Source: Cellulomonas rhizosphaerae
GTDB lineage: Bacteria > Actinomycetota > Actinomycetes > Actinomycetales > Cellulomonadaceae
Assembly: GCF_003470205.1 (NCBI RefSeq)
Contig: NZ_QWKP01000208.1
Coordinates: 1-42,665 of the forward strand
Direction: 5' to 3'
DNA: 42,665 bases
The notes under the pieces are model-generated. The model ran no database searches. It saw only the letters and a program-made list of their open reading frames with translations, and was not told the DNA's origin. Numbering within the stretch: position 1 is the stretch's first letter; every line of letters starts with the position of its first letter. A program made the position numbers and the translations under genes. Shown here piece after piece: positions 7,425-15,448 of this stretch.

Positions 7425-7713
7425 GGTGGGAGGCCCCCAGGTCGATCTGATGTCGGTCGTTGCCCCGCGTCGGGGCGTCCCCGGGCGGCATGGGCCCGGC
7501 GTGCCGCGAACCCGCAGGTCCACGACGTGAGTGCGGCGACGAGGACGTCACCGGATGTGCCTGATCGACCGTACGTCCGATCACCCGCACGGGGGCTACC
7601 TATTTAGGGCGATCTGTGACAAGTGCGACAGCGACGAAGATCACTTTCGCCGGGCAATCGAGCGCGCAGCCGCTGGTCGGGACGGGCTTGACCCGCCCTC
7701 GGCCGATCCATAG

Positions 7714-8120
7714 GTCCTGCTGCCGGTCGCCGCGCTGCTCGGGCGGCGGCTGAGCGTCCTCGAGCTCGGGGACGACACGGGGACGACACGGCCCCGCGGG
7801 CTGGTGCTCGACGTCGAGGCGCACCGCCGGCTGCTCATGCTCGTGGCGGTCGTCCTCGTCGCGCTCGCCACGGCCGCAGCCGGCCCGGTCGCTTTCGTCG
7901 CGCTCATGGCCGGCCCGCTCGCAGCCCGGCTCCTGGCCGCGCGGGATCGGGCATCGTCGCGTCGGCCTGCGTCGGCGCGCTCATCGTCCTCGTCGCCGAC
8001 CTGCTCGCCCAGCACGCGCTGCGCACCCCCTTGTCCACCGGCGTCGTCACGGGGCTCATCGGCGCCCCGTACCTCGTCTGGCTGCTGATCACTACCAACC
8101 GGAGCGGAGCCGGCGGATGA
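7714..8120 (+). pseudogene. FecCD-type siderophore ABC permease remnant
   Basis: The C-terminal part of an iron-siderophore permease, truncated and frameshifted. The first frame reads VLLPVAALLGRRLSVLELG through GPVAFVALMAGPLAARLL, matching the conserved LxLLxLGxxxA and GPIAFVGLVAPHIARxL regions, then stops aligning near 7955. A second frame resumes with ASACVGALIVLVADLLAQ and ends STGVVTGLIGAPYLVWLLI, the family C-terminus. The whole N-terminal half and about 20 residues at the break are missing. Its stop codon still overlaps the ATP-binding remnant by ATGA, showing the former operon. About 190 bp before it (7525-7713) hold no gene I can identify. Confidence 0.8.
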
Positions 8121-8653
8121 CCGCGCACCACACCCTCGACGTCGTCGACCTGCGTCTGGGCTACGACGGCCCCGACGTCGTCCCCGGCCTCACGACCATC
8201 CCGACCGGCGCCGTGACGGCCATCATCGGGGCCAACGCGAGCGGGAAGTCCACGCTGCTGCGGGGGATGGCCCGCCTGCTCGCGCCGCGCGGGGGCCGGG
8301 TGCTGCTCGACGGCGCCTCGGTCCACGCGATGCGCAGCACGCAGGTCGCCAAGGTCATGGGACTGCTGCCGCGGTCGCCCGTCGCGCCCGACGGGATCAC
8401 CGTGGGGGACCTCGTCGCGCGCGGCCGCTACCCGCACCAAGGCTGGTTCCGGCACTGGACGGCGGCCGACGACCTTCCTCGACGTCAACTTCCAGGTCGA
8501 GGTGCTCGACCTGCTCACCGGCAGGCCGACGTGATCGACGCCGACGTCATCGCCGAGGTGTTCGACCTGCGCTGCGACGTGCAGGTCGACCCGCGCTCCG
8601 GGAGGCCGATGATCGTGCCTGTCGGTCGCCACCACGCGGGGGTTCGGGCCTGA
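8117..8653 (+). pseudogene. FepC-type siderophore ABC transporter ATPase, internally deleted
   Basis: The N-terminal 118 residues are a good FepC/FhuC ATPase: Walker A GANASGKST at about residues 38-46, LLPRSPVAPDGITVGDLVARGRYPHQGW after it. Then the frame is broken: in another frame PTTFLDVNFQVEVLDLLTG (the D-loop region) appears at about 8468-8525, and the original frame returns with VIDADVIAEVFDLRCDV and ends IVPVGRHHAG, the usual FepC C-terminus. The signature motif and Walker B are deleted, so it cannot hydrolyse ATP. With the permease remnant it marks a decayed iron-uptake operon. Confidence 0.85.
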
Positions 8654-8695
8654 CCCTCGACGTCTCACCGCAATTCGGTCACGCTGAGGGCTCAG

Positions 8696-8740
8696 GCTCG
8701 TGCCCATGGCAACCGATAAGTCGGTGGGACCCGGACGAGC
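8696..8740 (+). promoter_or_regulatory. Possible structured 5' leader of the M23 peptidase gene
   Basis: GCTCGT (8696-8701) can pair with ACGAGC (8735-8740), enclosing CCC/GGG (8703-8705 with 8726-8728) and ACCGA-TAAG-TCGGT (8712-8725), with unpaired ATGGCA at 8706-8711. The shape recalls small-ligand riboswitches, and cell-wall hydrolase genes of actinobacteria often carry c-di-AMP riboswitches, but I cannot match the class consensus. Confidence 0.3.
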
Positions 8741-8782
8741 GATGCCGGTGCCAGCACCGTTCGTCGATCTTGGAGTGATGCC

Positions 8783-10030
8783 ATGAGCCCCCGCCCCGCA
8801 ACCCGAGCACTGCTGCGGATCGGGGCGGCCGCCGGCGCCGGCGTCCTGCTCGCGAGCCTCGCGCTGTCGCCCGCGCAGGCGGCCACCGCGACGCCCAAGC
8901 CGGCGCCGAGCGCGACGGCGCCCGCGACGCCCAAGCCCACCGCGACCGCGACGCCGAAGCCCACCGCGACCGCGACGCCGAAGCCCACCGCGACTGCGAC
9001 GCCCAAGCCCACCGCGACTGCGACGCCCAAGCCCACCGCGACTGCGACGCCGAAGCCCACGGCCACCGCGACGCCCAAGCCGACCCCGACCCCGACGGCC
9101 ACCCCCAAGCCCCCGGCCATCCCCAAGAAGCTGACCCAGGCGAAGACCGACGGCGGCACCACGGTCGTCCTCCCGCTGGTCGCCAAGACGTACACGATCA
9201 CCTCCGCGTACGGCGCGCGGTGCATCCCGGTCCGCGGCGGCTCGACGTTCCACTACGGGCTCGACCAGGCGGTCGCCGACGGCACGCCGATCTACGCGGT
9301 CGCCTCGGGCACGGTCTCCTCGGTCGTCGCGCCGCGCAACGGCGCGGCCGGCTACGTCTCGGTCCGCAGCGTGATCGACGGCCAGGTGACCTACATCGGC
9401 TACGTGCACATGTGGAACCCGGGCAAGTACGTGAAGCTCGGCCAGGCCGTCTCGGTCGGCCAGCACATCGCCGACGTCGGCGCCTCCGGCCCGGCCACCG
9501 GCCCGCACCTGCACCTCGAGGTCTGGCAGAACGCGTTCTACGGCTGGGGCACGGCGGTCGACCCCGCCAAGTGGCTCGCGGCCCGGCACCTGCCGGTGGT
9601 CTCGCTCGCCAAGGCGTACCGCGCGGCCGCCGCGCCGACGAAGTGCACGTACTACCCGACGTACGGCCTGCGCGTCCGCTCGGGCCCGTCGACCTCGGAC
9701 AAGATCCTCAAGACGGTCCCGGCGAACACGACGCTGGCGAACAAGCCCGGCGTGAAGATCAACCGCTTCATCCCCGTGACGGTCACCACCGCGTCGGGGA
9801 AGAAGATCTCCGGCTGGGTCTCGAGCGACTACATCAGCCAGTACAAGACGTACTCGCTGGCGAAGAAGGCCACGGTCCGCGCCCGGGCGACGAGCGCCTC
9901 GGCGCGGGTCGCGACGGTCTCTGCCGGGCGCCAGGTGACGCTGCTCGGGAAGTCGGGGAAGTGGAGCCACGTGCGGGTCGCGGGCTACACGGGGTGGGTG
10001 CCGACGAAGTCGGTGCGAGCCGGCCTGTAG
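8783..10030 (+). CDS. Secreted M23 (LytM-type) peptidase with Pro-Thr linker and SH3-like repeats
   Basis: A 415-residue exported protein. A signal peptide ends near SPAQA (about residue 33). Residues 34-112 form a Pro/Thr/Ala/Lys linker with six exact PKPTATAT units. The M23 domain (about 130-265) has His157 and Asp161 in FHYGLDQ and the H-x-H zinc motif at 242-244 in GPHLHLEVW, so the zinc site looks intact. Two SH3-like wall-binding modules follow (GLRVRSGPSTSDKILKTV and a second ending GYTGWVPTKSV). Start ATG with GGAG 7 nt upstream. It probably cleaves peptidoglycan cross-bridges during wall remodelling. Its upstream gap may contain a structured leader. Confidence 0.92.
   Translation: MSPRPATRALLRIGAAAGAGVLLASLALSPAQAATATPKPAPSATAPATPKPTATATPKPTATATPKPTATATPKPTATATPKPTATATPKPTATATPKPTPTPTATPKPPAIPKKLTQAKTDGGTTVVLPLVAKTYTITSAYGARCIPVRGGSTFHYGLDQAVADGTPIYAVASGTVSSVVAPRNGAAGYVSVRSVIDGQVTYIGYVHMWNPGKYVKLGQAVSVGQHIADVGASGPATGPHLHLEVWQNAFYGWGTAVDPAKWLAARHLPVVSLAKAYRAAAAPTKCTYYPTYGLRVRSGPSTSDKILKTVPANTTLANKPGVKINRFIPVTVTTASGKKISGWVSSDYISQYKTYSLAKKATVRARATSASARVATVSAGRQVTLLGKSGKWSHVRVAGYTGWVPTKSVRAGL
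8930..9073 (+). repeat. Six 24-bp tandem repeats encoding PKPTATAT
   Basis: Six adjacent in-frame copies differing only at synonymous third positions (CCC/CCG, ACC/ACT/ACG, GCG/GCC), inside the linker of the M23 peptidase. Near-identity at DNA level indicates recent expansion by slippage or unequal recombination, so linker length probably varies between strains. Confidence 0.9.
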
Positions 10031-10033
10031 CGG

Positions 10034-10207
10034 TCAGCTGTCGCAGGAGCAGACGAGGTTCCGCTCCAGCACCACGTCGCCGAGGTCCGGCTGGGCCCAG
10101 GCCTCCGCCGCGGCGCGGTCCGCGAACGAGCGGGGTGCGAGCCGCCCGTCGGCCAGCATCACGACGGCCTCGATCTGCTCGCGGGGATCGGTCCACGTCA
10201 CGCTCAT
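10034..10207 (-). CDS. Hypothetical 57-residue protein
   Basis: A small acidic protein with an internal duplication-free sequence, MSVTWTDPREQIEAVVMLAD to VVLERNLVCSCDS; the C-terminus has a C-x-C pair. Support comes from a GGAGGAG ribosome-binding site 8 nt before the ATG and its tight convergent placement (3 bp from the M23 gene). It follows the YCII-like gene on the same strand. I do not recognise the family. Confidence 0.65.
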   Translation of the reverse strand: MSVTWTDPREQIEAVVMLADGRLAPRSFADRAAAEAWAQPDLGDVVLERNLVCSCDS

Positions 10208-10285
10208 CTGCTGCTCTCCTCCGGTTCGCTGTCCCTCGGTACAACCGTGCCCGGGCGCCGTTTGTGCCGTCGCCCGGGCGCGCAC

Positions 10286-10645
10286 TCACGACGAGTGGTC
10301 GATCGTCGGACGGATCTCGGCGGTCTCGGTGAGCGTGTCCGCGACGAGCCGCACCAGCGCGTCCAGGTCGGCTGTCCGCACGACGTAGAAGCCGCCGAGC
10401 TGCTCGACCGCCTCGGTGAACGGGCCGTCCGTCACCTCGGCCGGACGTCCGGCACCCCGGCGCACGATGCGGGCGGTGCTCGCGTATGCCAGCTCCTCGC
10501 CCGCAAGGATCTCGTGCCCGCCGTCCTTGCACAGCGCGGAGAAGGACCGGTGGCTCGCGTCGAGCGCCGCCAGCGACGCCTCGTCGCGCGCCGCCCACTC
10601 GCTCTCGTCGCCGTGCAGCAGCACCACGTAGGTCGCGGTCGTCAT
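10286..10645 (-). CDS. YCII-related (DGPF) domain protein
   Basis: A 119-residue protein of the YciI/DGPF family, an alpha-beta ferredoxin-like fold often found beside sigma factors. It begins TYVVLLHGDESEW and contains the diagnostic VTDGPFTEAVEQLGGFYVV (DGPF motif), then a C-terminal TAEIRPTIDHSS. The ATG at 10645 has GAGAGGGG about 6 nt upstream; longer in-frame sequence is not YCII-like. No ECF sigma factor is adjacent. The reaction is unknown. Confidence 0.88.
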   Translation of the reverse strand: MTTATYVVLLHGDESEWAARDEASLAALDASHRSFSALCKDGGHEILAGEELAYASTARIVRRGAGRPAEVTDGPFTEAVEQLGGFYVVRTADLDALVRLVADTLTETAEIRPTIDHSS

Positions 10646-10722
10646 GTCATGCCCCTCTCGTCGGTGCGGCCCACCGTGGCCCGCTGATCCCATGACGTGC
10701 CGCCGTCGGGCGATCGACACTG

Positions 10723-11814
10723 CTACGCGGGCAGCACCAGGTCGAGCTCGAGCCACGCGGCCAGGTCGGCGATCTCGCGGTGCACCGCCTTCGACACCCG
10801 GGCGCTGAACGGATCGTCCTCGTGCACGGCGCGCACGCGCAGCACGCCGGACTTGGTGTCGGCGCGGGCGTCGAGCTTCCCGACGAGGCGGTCGCCATTC
10901 AGGATCGGGAGCGCGTAGTAGCCCCACCGCCGCTGCGCCTCGGGCTTGTACATCTCCAGGATGTACTCGTACTCGAACAGGTCGCCCATGCGCTTGCGGT
11001 CGCTGATCAGGCGGTCGAAGGGGGACAGGAGCGCGGCCCGGCCGCGGAACGGCTGGTCGAGGTACGACGGGTCGACGCGCCACTCGCCGCGGACCCCCTC
11101 GACCACCGCGGCCTCGCCCGCGTCGTTGACGTCGAGCGGCTCGCCGGGGGTGGCCGGGCCGCGCGCGCGGGCGATGCCGAGCGCGCTCAGCCGCCGCTGG
11201 TCGCGGCGGGCCCGGGCCTCGTCGGCCGGGATCGGGTCGTCGTCGTCCGGGTAGACGCGCTCGGCCAGGTCCCAGAGCCGGTCACGTCCCCGGCCGCCGG
11301 CGGCCGCGACCTCGCCGCGCTGGACCAGCAGGTCGAGCATCATCCGCACGTTGCGGTCGTCGTTCCAGCCGCTCGACCTCCACGGCCGCACGCACGTGTC
11401 GGGCAGCTCGCTCGTCGGCAGCGGACCGTCGCGGCGCAGGCGGTCGAGGATGCCGAGCCGGCACGCGCGGTTGTCCTCGACCCACTGCCCGAGGCTCGTC
11501 TGCCACTCGCCGACGCCCGGCCAGGCGGCCATCTCCGCGCGCAGCAGCGCGACGTCCTCGGCGACCCGGACCATGCCGCGGTACTCGACGAGCCGGAGCT
11601 CGTCCATCGCGTCGCGCAGGTCCCGCGGGTCGTACGTCGGCCCCAGCCGGCTGAACAGCACGAGGTCCGCGCTCGGCGCGACCGCACTCGTCGGCTCGAG
11701 CTGCAGGAGGCCGACCGCGCGCACCGCGTCGATCAGGCTGGCGGGTCGCTCGGCCGTGAGGCGCTGCGCGCGGATCGCCACGCGGCGCGCGTCAGTGCGG
11801 CTGAGCTGGTGCAT
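10723..11814 (-). CDS. YcaQ-like winged-helix DNA glycosylase (HTH_42, DUF1006)
   Basis: A 363-residue protein of the AlkX/YcaQ family, which unhooks DNA interstrand cross-links or removes N-alkylpurines. Family motifs are LQLEPTSAVAPSADLVLFSRLG (the Q-x-E/D catalytic loop as QLE at about residues 37-39), WPGVGEWQTSLGQWVEDN, RGRAALLSPFDRLISDRKRM and GYYALPILNGDRLVGKLDARAD. The length matches YcaQ. It lies 32 bp downstream of the MerR-VOC gene and may be read from the same promoter. Actinobacterial relatives often protect against genotoxic natural products; that role here is inference. Confidence 0.87.
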   Translation of the reverse strand: MHQLSRTDARRVAIRAQRLTAERPASLIDAVRAVGLLQLEPTSAVAPSADLVLFSRLGPTYDPRDLRDAMDELRLVEYRGMVRVAEDVALLRAEMAAWPGVGEWQTSLGQWVEDNRACRLGILDRLRRDGPLPTSELPDTCVRPWRSSGWNDDRNVRMMLDLLVQRGEVAAAGGRGRDRLWDLAERVYPDDDDPIPADEARARRDQRRLSALGIARARGPATPGEPLDVNDAGEAAVVEGVRGEWRVDPSYLDQPFRGRAALLSPFDRLISDRKRMGDLFEYEYILEMYKPEAQRRWGYYALPILNGDRLVGKLDARADTKSGVLRVRAVHEDDPFSARVSKAVHREIADLAAWLELDLVLPA

Positions 11815-11846
11815 GACGAGAGCCTAGGAGCCCCCGCCCACACGCG

Positions 11847-12572
11847 TCAGCCCTGGTACAACCAGACGACGTTCGCGTCCGGGTCGCGCACGGCCGAGGA
11901 CCGCGGCATGCCCTGCGACTCGTGCGGCCCGAGCACCTCGGCGGCCCCGGCGTCGAGCGCCCGGCGGTGCGCGGCGTCCAGGTCGTCGACCAGAAGCCCG
12001 ATCGTCGCGGGGCCGGCCGCACCCGGGTAGTCCGCGGTCTGCAGGTGGACCAGGAAGAAGTCGCTCTCGCCGTACCGCCCGAACATGAACCCGGAGAAGT
12101 CCTCGTCGGCCGTCCGCTGCGTGACGTCGTCGTCGAACCCGAACGCGTCGATGTAGAACGCGGCCGCCGCGTCCTGGTCGCTCACGAGCAGCTTGATCTG
12201 CACCGGCCGTGCCCCGGCAGGCGGCCCGCTCGTCGGCAGCCCGTCGGACGCGAACCGCTCCGTGTCGCCGATGCTCGCAGCGATGCGTGACCGCTCGCGC
12301 TCGAGCCGCGCGCGGTGCGCCTCGAACACCGCGGCCGCGCCGGCGGGGTCGTCGAGCACCGTGCGGGTGTCGTCGATCGACAGGTCGGTCCAGCGCAGCG
12401 AGCGGATCTGCCGCGCCCGCTCGAGCTGGTCGGCGCGGTACCAGCGGTACCCGGTCGACTCGTCGACGCGTGCGGGTACGAGCAGGCCCACGTCGTCGTA
12501 GTGCCGCAGCGTGTGCACGGACAGGCCGCACAGGCGCCCGAACCGACCGATGGGGATCTCGTCGATGTCCAC
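11847..12572 (-). CDS. MerR family regulator fused to a VOC (glyoxalase/bleomycin-resistance) domain
   Basis: A 241-residue fusion. Residues 6-75 are a MerR winged helix (IGRFGRLCGLSVHTLRHYDDVGLL, then STGYRWYRADQLERARQIRSLR), followed by a dimer helix to about 105. Residues 113-240 are a VOC fold (VQIKLLVSDQDAAAAFYIDAFGF ... IGLLVDDLDAAHRRALDAGA ... SAVRDPDANVVWLYQG). Such fusions probably sense a small toxic ligand with the VOC domain. The GTG start at 12572 is chosen because it sits 7 nt after the -10 of a MerR-type promoter; no SD is present, implying a leaderless mRNA. Longer in-frame sequence upstream is antisense to the neighbouring surface-protein gene and lacks homology. Confidence 0.9.
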   Translation of the reverse strand: MDIDEIPIGRFGRLCGLSVHTLRHYDDVGLLVPARVDESTGYRWYRADQLERARQIRSLRWTDLSIDDTRTVLDDPAGAAAVFEAHRARLERERSRIAASIGDTERFASDGLPTSGPPAGARPVQIKLLVSDQDAAAAFYIDAFGFDDDVTQRTADEDFSGFMFGRYGESDFFLVHLQTADYPGAAGPATIGLLVDDLDAAHRRALDAGAAEVLGPHESQGMPRSSAVRDPDANVVWLYQG

Positions 12573-12579
12573 GGGAAGA

Positions 12580-12610
12580 ACTGTGGACCCTCGGGTTGCC
12601 CGAGGGTCAA
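12580..12610 (-). promoter_or_regulatory. MerR-type promoter with 19-bp spacer and 23-bp palindrome
   Basis: On the minus strand TTGACC (12610-12605) and CACAGT (12585-12580) are 19 bp apart, the overlong spacing MerR regulators correct by DNA distortion. A perfect inverted repeat, GACCCTCGGG and CCCGAGGGTC around a 3-bp centre (12586-12608), fills the spacer. The gene's GTG begins 7 nt after the -10, so it is predicted to be leaderless and autoregulated. Confidence 0.75.
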
Positions 12611-12634
12611 GCCCGTGCGTGGCCCGCGTGCCTG

Positions 12635-15097
12635 TCAGTGCCGGGTGCGACGTGCCAGGTGAACCCCCGTCGCTCCGAGGACGAGCAGCGCGCCTGCGAG
12701 CAGCCCGAGCGGGAGCACCTCGCTGCCAGTCGTCGGCAGGTCGCCGGGCGTCGGTGGCGCCGTCGATGTCGGAGTGGGAGTGGGAGTGGGCGTCGTCGGC
12801 GTGGGTGTCGGTGTCGGCGTCGGCGTCGGTGTCGGTGGGATCACGGCGGGTCGGACCGTGATCGTCACCGTCGCGTCGTCGCACAGTACGGGGGTGCCGT
12901 CGTCGCACACGATCACGTCGAACGTGTCCGTGCCCACGAACCCGGCGTCCGGCGTGTACGTGTACGTCCCGTCCGGCCGGACGGCCGCCGATCCGTGGCT
13001 CGGGGCTCGCAGCGCGGTGACGGTCAGGGTCTGTCCGACGTCGGGATCGGAGGTCTCGACCGTGCCCGCGACCGCGCGACCCTCGGTCGTGCTGACCGCG
13101 TCGTCCTGCGCGACCGGTGGAAGGTTGCTCGGGGGTGCGACGGTCACCGTGACCTGCGCCTGGGCGCACACGTCCGGGTCCTGGGTCGAGCAGATCTGGT
13201 AGTCGAACGTGTCCTGGCCGGTGAAGCCCGGATCGGGCGTGTAGACGACCTGTCCGTCGCCCGTGACGACCACGCCCCCGTTTGCGGGTGGGGTGGTGAT
13301 CGTGGGTGGCGCGACCATCCCTCGGTCGTTGTCGACGATCGGGATCTGCACCGGCGTCCCCGGTGGGGTCGTCGCGGCGTCGTCGCGCGCGACCGGCAGG
13401 ACGTGGATCGTGACCGTCGCCGAGTCGCACAGCCGCGGCACGCCGTTGTCGCAGACCTGGTACGTCAGAGTGTCCGTCCCCGTGAAACCGCGAGCGGGGA
13501 GATAGACCGTCGTCCCGTCCGGTCGGACCGTGGCGCGCCCGTGGTCGGGTCCGTCGGTCATCGTGTACGTGAGCTGTTGGTTCTCGTCGTCGTCGACGGC
13601 CGTGAGCACGCCGTTTACGGGAACGTTCACGCGAGTGGTGACCGTGGCGTCGGGCGCACGCGGGGGAGTGTTGTCCGGAAGGTCAGGCACGACGATCGTG
13701 CGGACCCTCGCTGCCGGGGACGTGCCGTTGTTGTTCGCGGGCTCCGGGTCCGCAGTAGCGGACGTGCCGGAAGCGACGTCGGTGAGGATGCCGCTGGCCG
13801 GCGCGGTCCCGCTCACCGTGAGCGTGCGGGTCTCGCCGGCCGCGACGGTGCCGAGGTCCCACGTGGCGTCCGACGCGTCGACGGTGCCGGGCGCGGACGC
13901 GACCGGGTCGACGAGGCTCGCCGGGATCGTGTCCGAGACCACGACGTCTGCCGCGTCGTCCGGACCGACGTTCGTGACCGTGATCGTGTACGTGACGGGA
14001 GCGCCGGCCAGGACGAATGCGGGCCCGGTCTTGGAGACCGCGAGGTCGGCGGACTTCGCGGTCGGCACGGGCAGGGTCGCGCACGACTCGGGTGCGTACC
14101 CGATCTCGGGTGGCGTGACCGTGCCGGCCACGACGTTGATCGTCGTGCCGCTGCTCTCGTCGAAGATCGGCCCGGTCCGCGTGGTGTCGTCGACCACGAT
14201 CGGCTCGGCGGCCGAGGATCCGGTGAAGCTGCCCTGGTTCGTCGTCTGCGCCGTGAAGCGGTACTGGCCGAAGCCGGTGACCGCCCCGTCGTTGCGCAGG
14301 CTGGCACCCGTGGTGATGCCGGGGGTCGTCTGCGACCAGCCGGCGTTGTTCGTGAGGTCGCCGTTGATCTCGATGACGCCCGTGTTCAGCGCCGTCCCGT
14401 CGTTGAACATCGACGACTCGGCGCGCAGGACGCAGGCGTTGGTCAGGGACGACCCCGCGTTGATCTCGACGAGGCCGGTCGTCACCAGCAGACCCGAGTT
14501 GTCGACATCGCCGTCGGAGGCGAACGAGCCCGCGACGCGCATGACCCCGGAGTTGTCGGCCGACGTGCCCGAGTTGAGCGTCAGCTGGGCGAAGTTCGCG
14601 GTGCCCTCGTTCACGAAGGAGGTGCCAGCGGAGAGGGTCATCTCCGACGTGACGTTCCATGTGCCTCCCGCACGGTTCACGAGCACGGCGGCGCCGTTGG
14701 TGTTCAGCCCCGAAGCGATCGTCACCCGGCCGGAGCTGTCGAGCATGAACCCGGTGCTCGTGCTGAGCCCTGGGAGAGTGACCGTGCCCTGGCTGAGCAC
14801 GTGCCCGGCAGCGTTGTTCATGTACGCCGGTGCGAAGGTGGCGCCGGCGGCGACGCAGACCGCGGCGCCCTCGTCGAACGCGTTGAGGCCGCCGGTGTAC
14901 GTCCCGGCCACCAGGAGTGCGACGTCACCGGAGTGCAGGCTCACGGAGGCGTCGGACGACGCGCTCAGCGTCACGGTCGGGGCCGCGCACTCCGACGCGT
15001 AGTCGCCCGTCGGTTCGGCGAGTACGGGGGCCGCGACGGACGCGGCAAGGACGGTGGTCGCGGCGACGAGTGCCGCACGGCGCATCAACGGATACAA
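12635..15097 (-). CDS. Sortase-anchored surface protein with DUF11 and tandem Ig-like domains
   Basis: An 820-residue wall protein: signal peptide (about 1-27), an Asn/Thr/Ser/Gly-rich, repetitive stalk-like region (about 30-340), a DUF11 domain (SADLAVSKTGPAFVLAGAPVTYTITVTN, about 350-460), three Big_9/cadherin-like repeats each ending with a YTPDAGFVGTDTFDVIVCDD-type motif (about 480-760), a Thr-Pro linker, LPTTG at about 786-790, a hydrophobic helix and a RRTRH tail. This is the classic sortase sorting signal. The TTG at 15097 has GAGGGG 5 nt upstream, better than the ATG at 15085, whose SD would be 17 nt away. Probable adhesin or matrix component; ligand unknown. Confidence 0.9.
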   Translation of the reverse strand: MYPLMRRAALVAATTVLAASVAAPVLAEPTGDYASECAAPTVTLSASSDASVSLHSGDVALLVAGTYTGGLNAFDEGAAVCVAAGATFAPAYMNNAAGHVLSQGTVTLPGLSTSTGFMLDSSGRVTIASGLNTNGAAVLVNRAGGTWNVTSEMTLSAGTSFVNEGTANFAQLTLNSGTSADNSGVMRVAGSFASDGDVDNSGLLVTTGLVEINAGSSLTNACVLRAESSMFNDGTALNTGVIEINGDLTNNAGWSQTTPGITTGASLRNDGAVTGFGQYRFTAQTTNQGSFTGSSAAEPIVVDDTTRTGPIFDESSGTTINVVAGTVTPPEIGYAPESCATLPVPTAKSADLAVSKTGPAFVLAGAPVTYTITVTNVGPDDAADVVVSDTIPASLVDPVASAPGTVDASDATWDLGTVAAGETRTLTVSGTAPASGILTDVASGTSATADPEPANNNGTSPAARVRTIVVPDLPDNTPPRAPDATVTTRVNVPVNGVLTAVDDDENQQLTYTMTDGPDHGRATVRPDGTTVYLPARGFTGTDTLTYQVCDNGVPRLCDSATVTIHVLPVARDDAATTPPGTPVQIPIVDNDRGMVAPPTITTPPANGGVVVTGDGQVVYTPDPGFTGQDTFDYQICSTQDPDVCAQAQVTVTVAPPSNLPPVAQDDAVSTTEGRAVAGTVETSDPDVGQTLTVTALRAPSHGSAAVRPDGTYTYTPDAGFVGTDTFDVIVCDDGTPVLCDDATVTITVRPAVIPPTPTPTPTPTPTPTTPTPTPTPTSTAPPTPGDLPTTGSEVLPLGLLAGALLVLGATGVHLARRTRH

Positions 15098-15184
15098 GAA
15101 TGCCCCTCACGTGTCCTGGCCCCTGCGCCGTACGTGCTTCCTGCGGCTCGTCCCGCCGGGATTGCGGCGCGACGACTCCGATCG

Positions 15185-15255
15185 AGCGGACGACGGGAAT
15201 CGAACCCGCGTAGCCAGTTTGGAAGACTGGGGCTCTACCATTGAGCTACGTCCGC
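15185..15255 (-). tRNA. tRNA-Gly (UCC anticodon)
   Basis: A full cloverleaf: 7-bp acceptor GCGGACG/CGTCCGC, D arm GCTC-AATGGTA-GAGC, anticodon stem CCAGT/ACTGG with loop CTTCCAA (anticodon TCC) and T arm with GGTTCGATTCC. The discriminator base is T, usual for bacterial tRNA-Gly. CCA is not encoded. Confidence 0.97.
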
Positions 15256-15359
15256 ACAGGTCCTGGCGCTGTACTGCCCAGGACCGCGGCACCCAGGGTA
15301 CCGGGTGCGTGGGGGCGGTTCGTGCACCGGCCGGGCTCACGCCCGGACTCCGGTGTGCA

Positions 15360-15433
15360 CGGGATGTGGCGCAGGTTGGTAGCGCGTCCGCTTTGGGAGC
15401 GGAAGGTCGTGGGTTCGAATCCCGCCATCCCGA
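15360..15433 (+). tRNA. tRNA-Pro (UGG anticodon)
   Basis: A 74-nt cloverleaf: acceptor CGGGATG/CATCCCG, D arm with GCGCAGGTTGGTAGCGC, anticodon stem TCCGC/GCGGA with loop TTTGGGA (anticodon TGG), T arm GTGGG-TTCGAAT-CCCGC, discriminator A. CCA is not encoded. Confidence 0.97.
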
Positions 15434-15448
15434 CTGTCTGACCGGGCG

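Noticed and set aside
7556-7713. Short plus-strand frame with a C-x-x-C pair (ICDKCDSDEDHF)
   Set aside because: No ribosome-binding site, no family match, and it lies in the gap before the decayed transporter; more likely leftover sequence.
8660-8782. c-di-GMP-I or c-di-AMP riboswitch
   Set aside because: Some fragments (GGCAACC ... GTGGGAC) look similar, but the conserved cores of both classes are missing, so only a generic structured leader is reported.
8692-9225. Antisense frame with Gly-Val-Ala repeats opposite the M23 linker
   Set aside because: It is the mirror of the PKPTATAT repeats; the plus-strand product has a signal peptide and a full peptidase domain.
12690-12840. Thr-Pro repeat of the surface protein as a separate genomic repeat
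   Set aside because: It is a low-complexity wall-spanning linker before LPTTG, normal for such proteins.
15185-15433. The two tRNA genes as an integration site for the surface-protein gene
   Set aside because: No duplicated tRNA 3' end or integrase was found around 12.6-15.4 kb.
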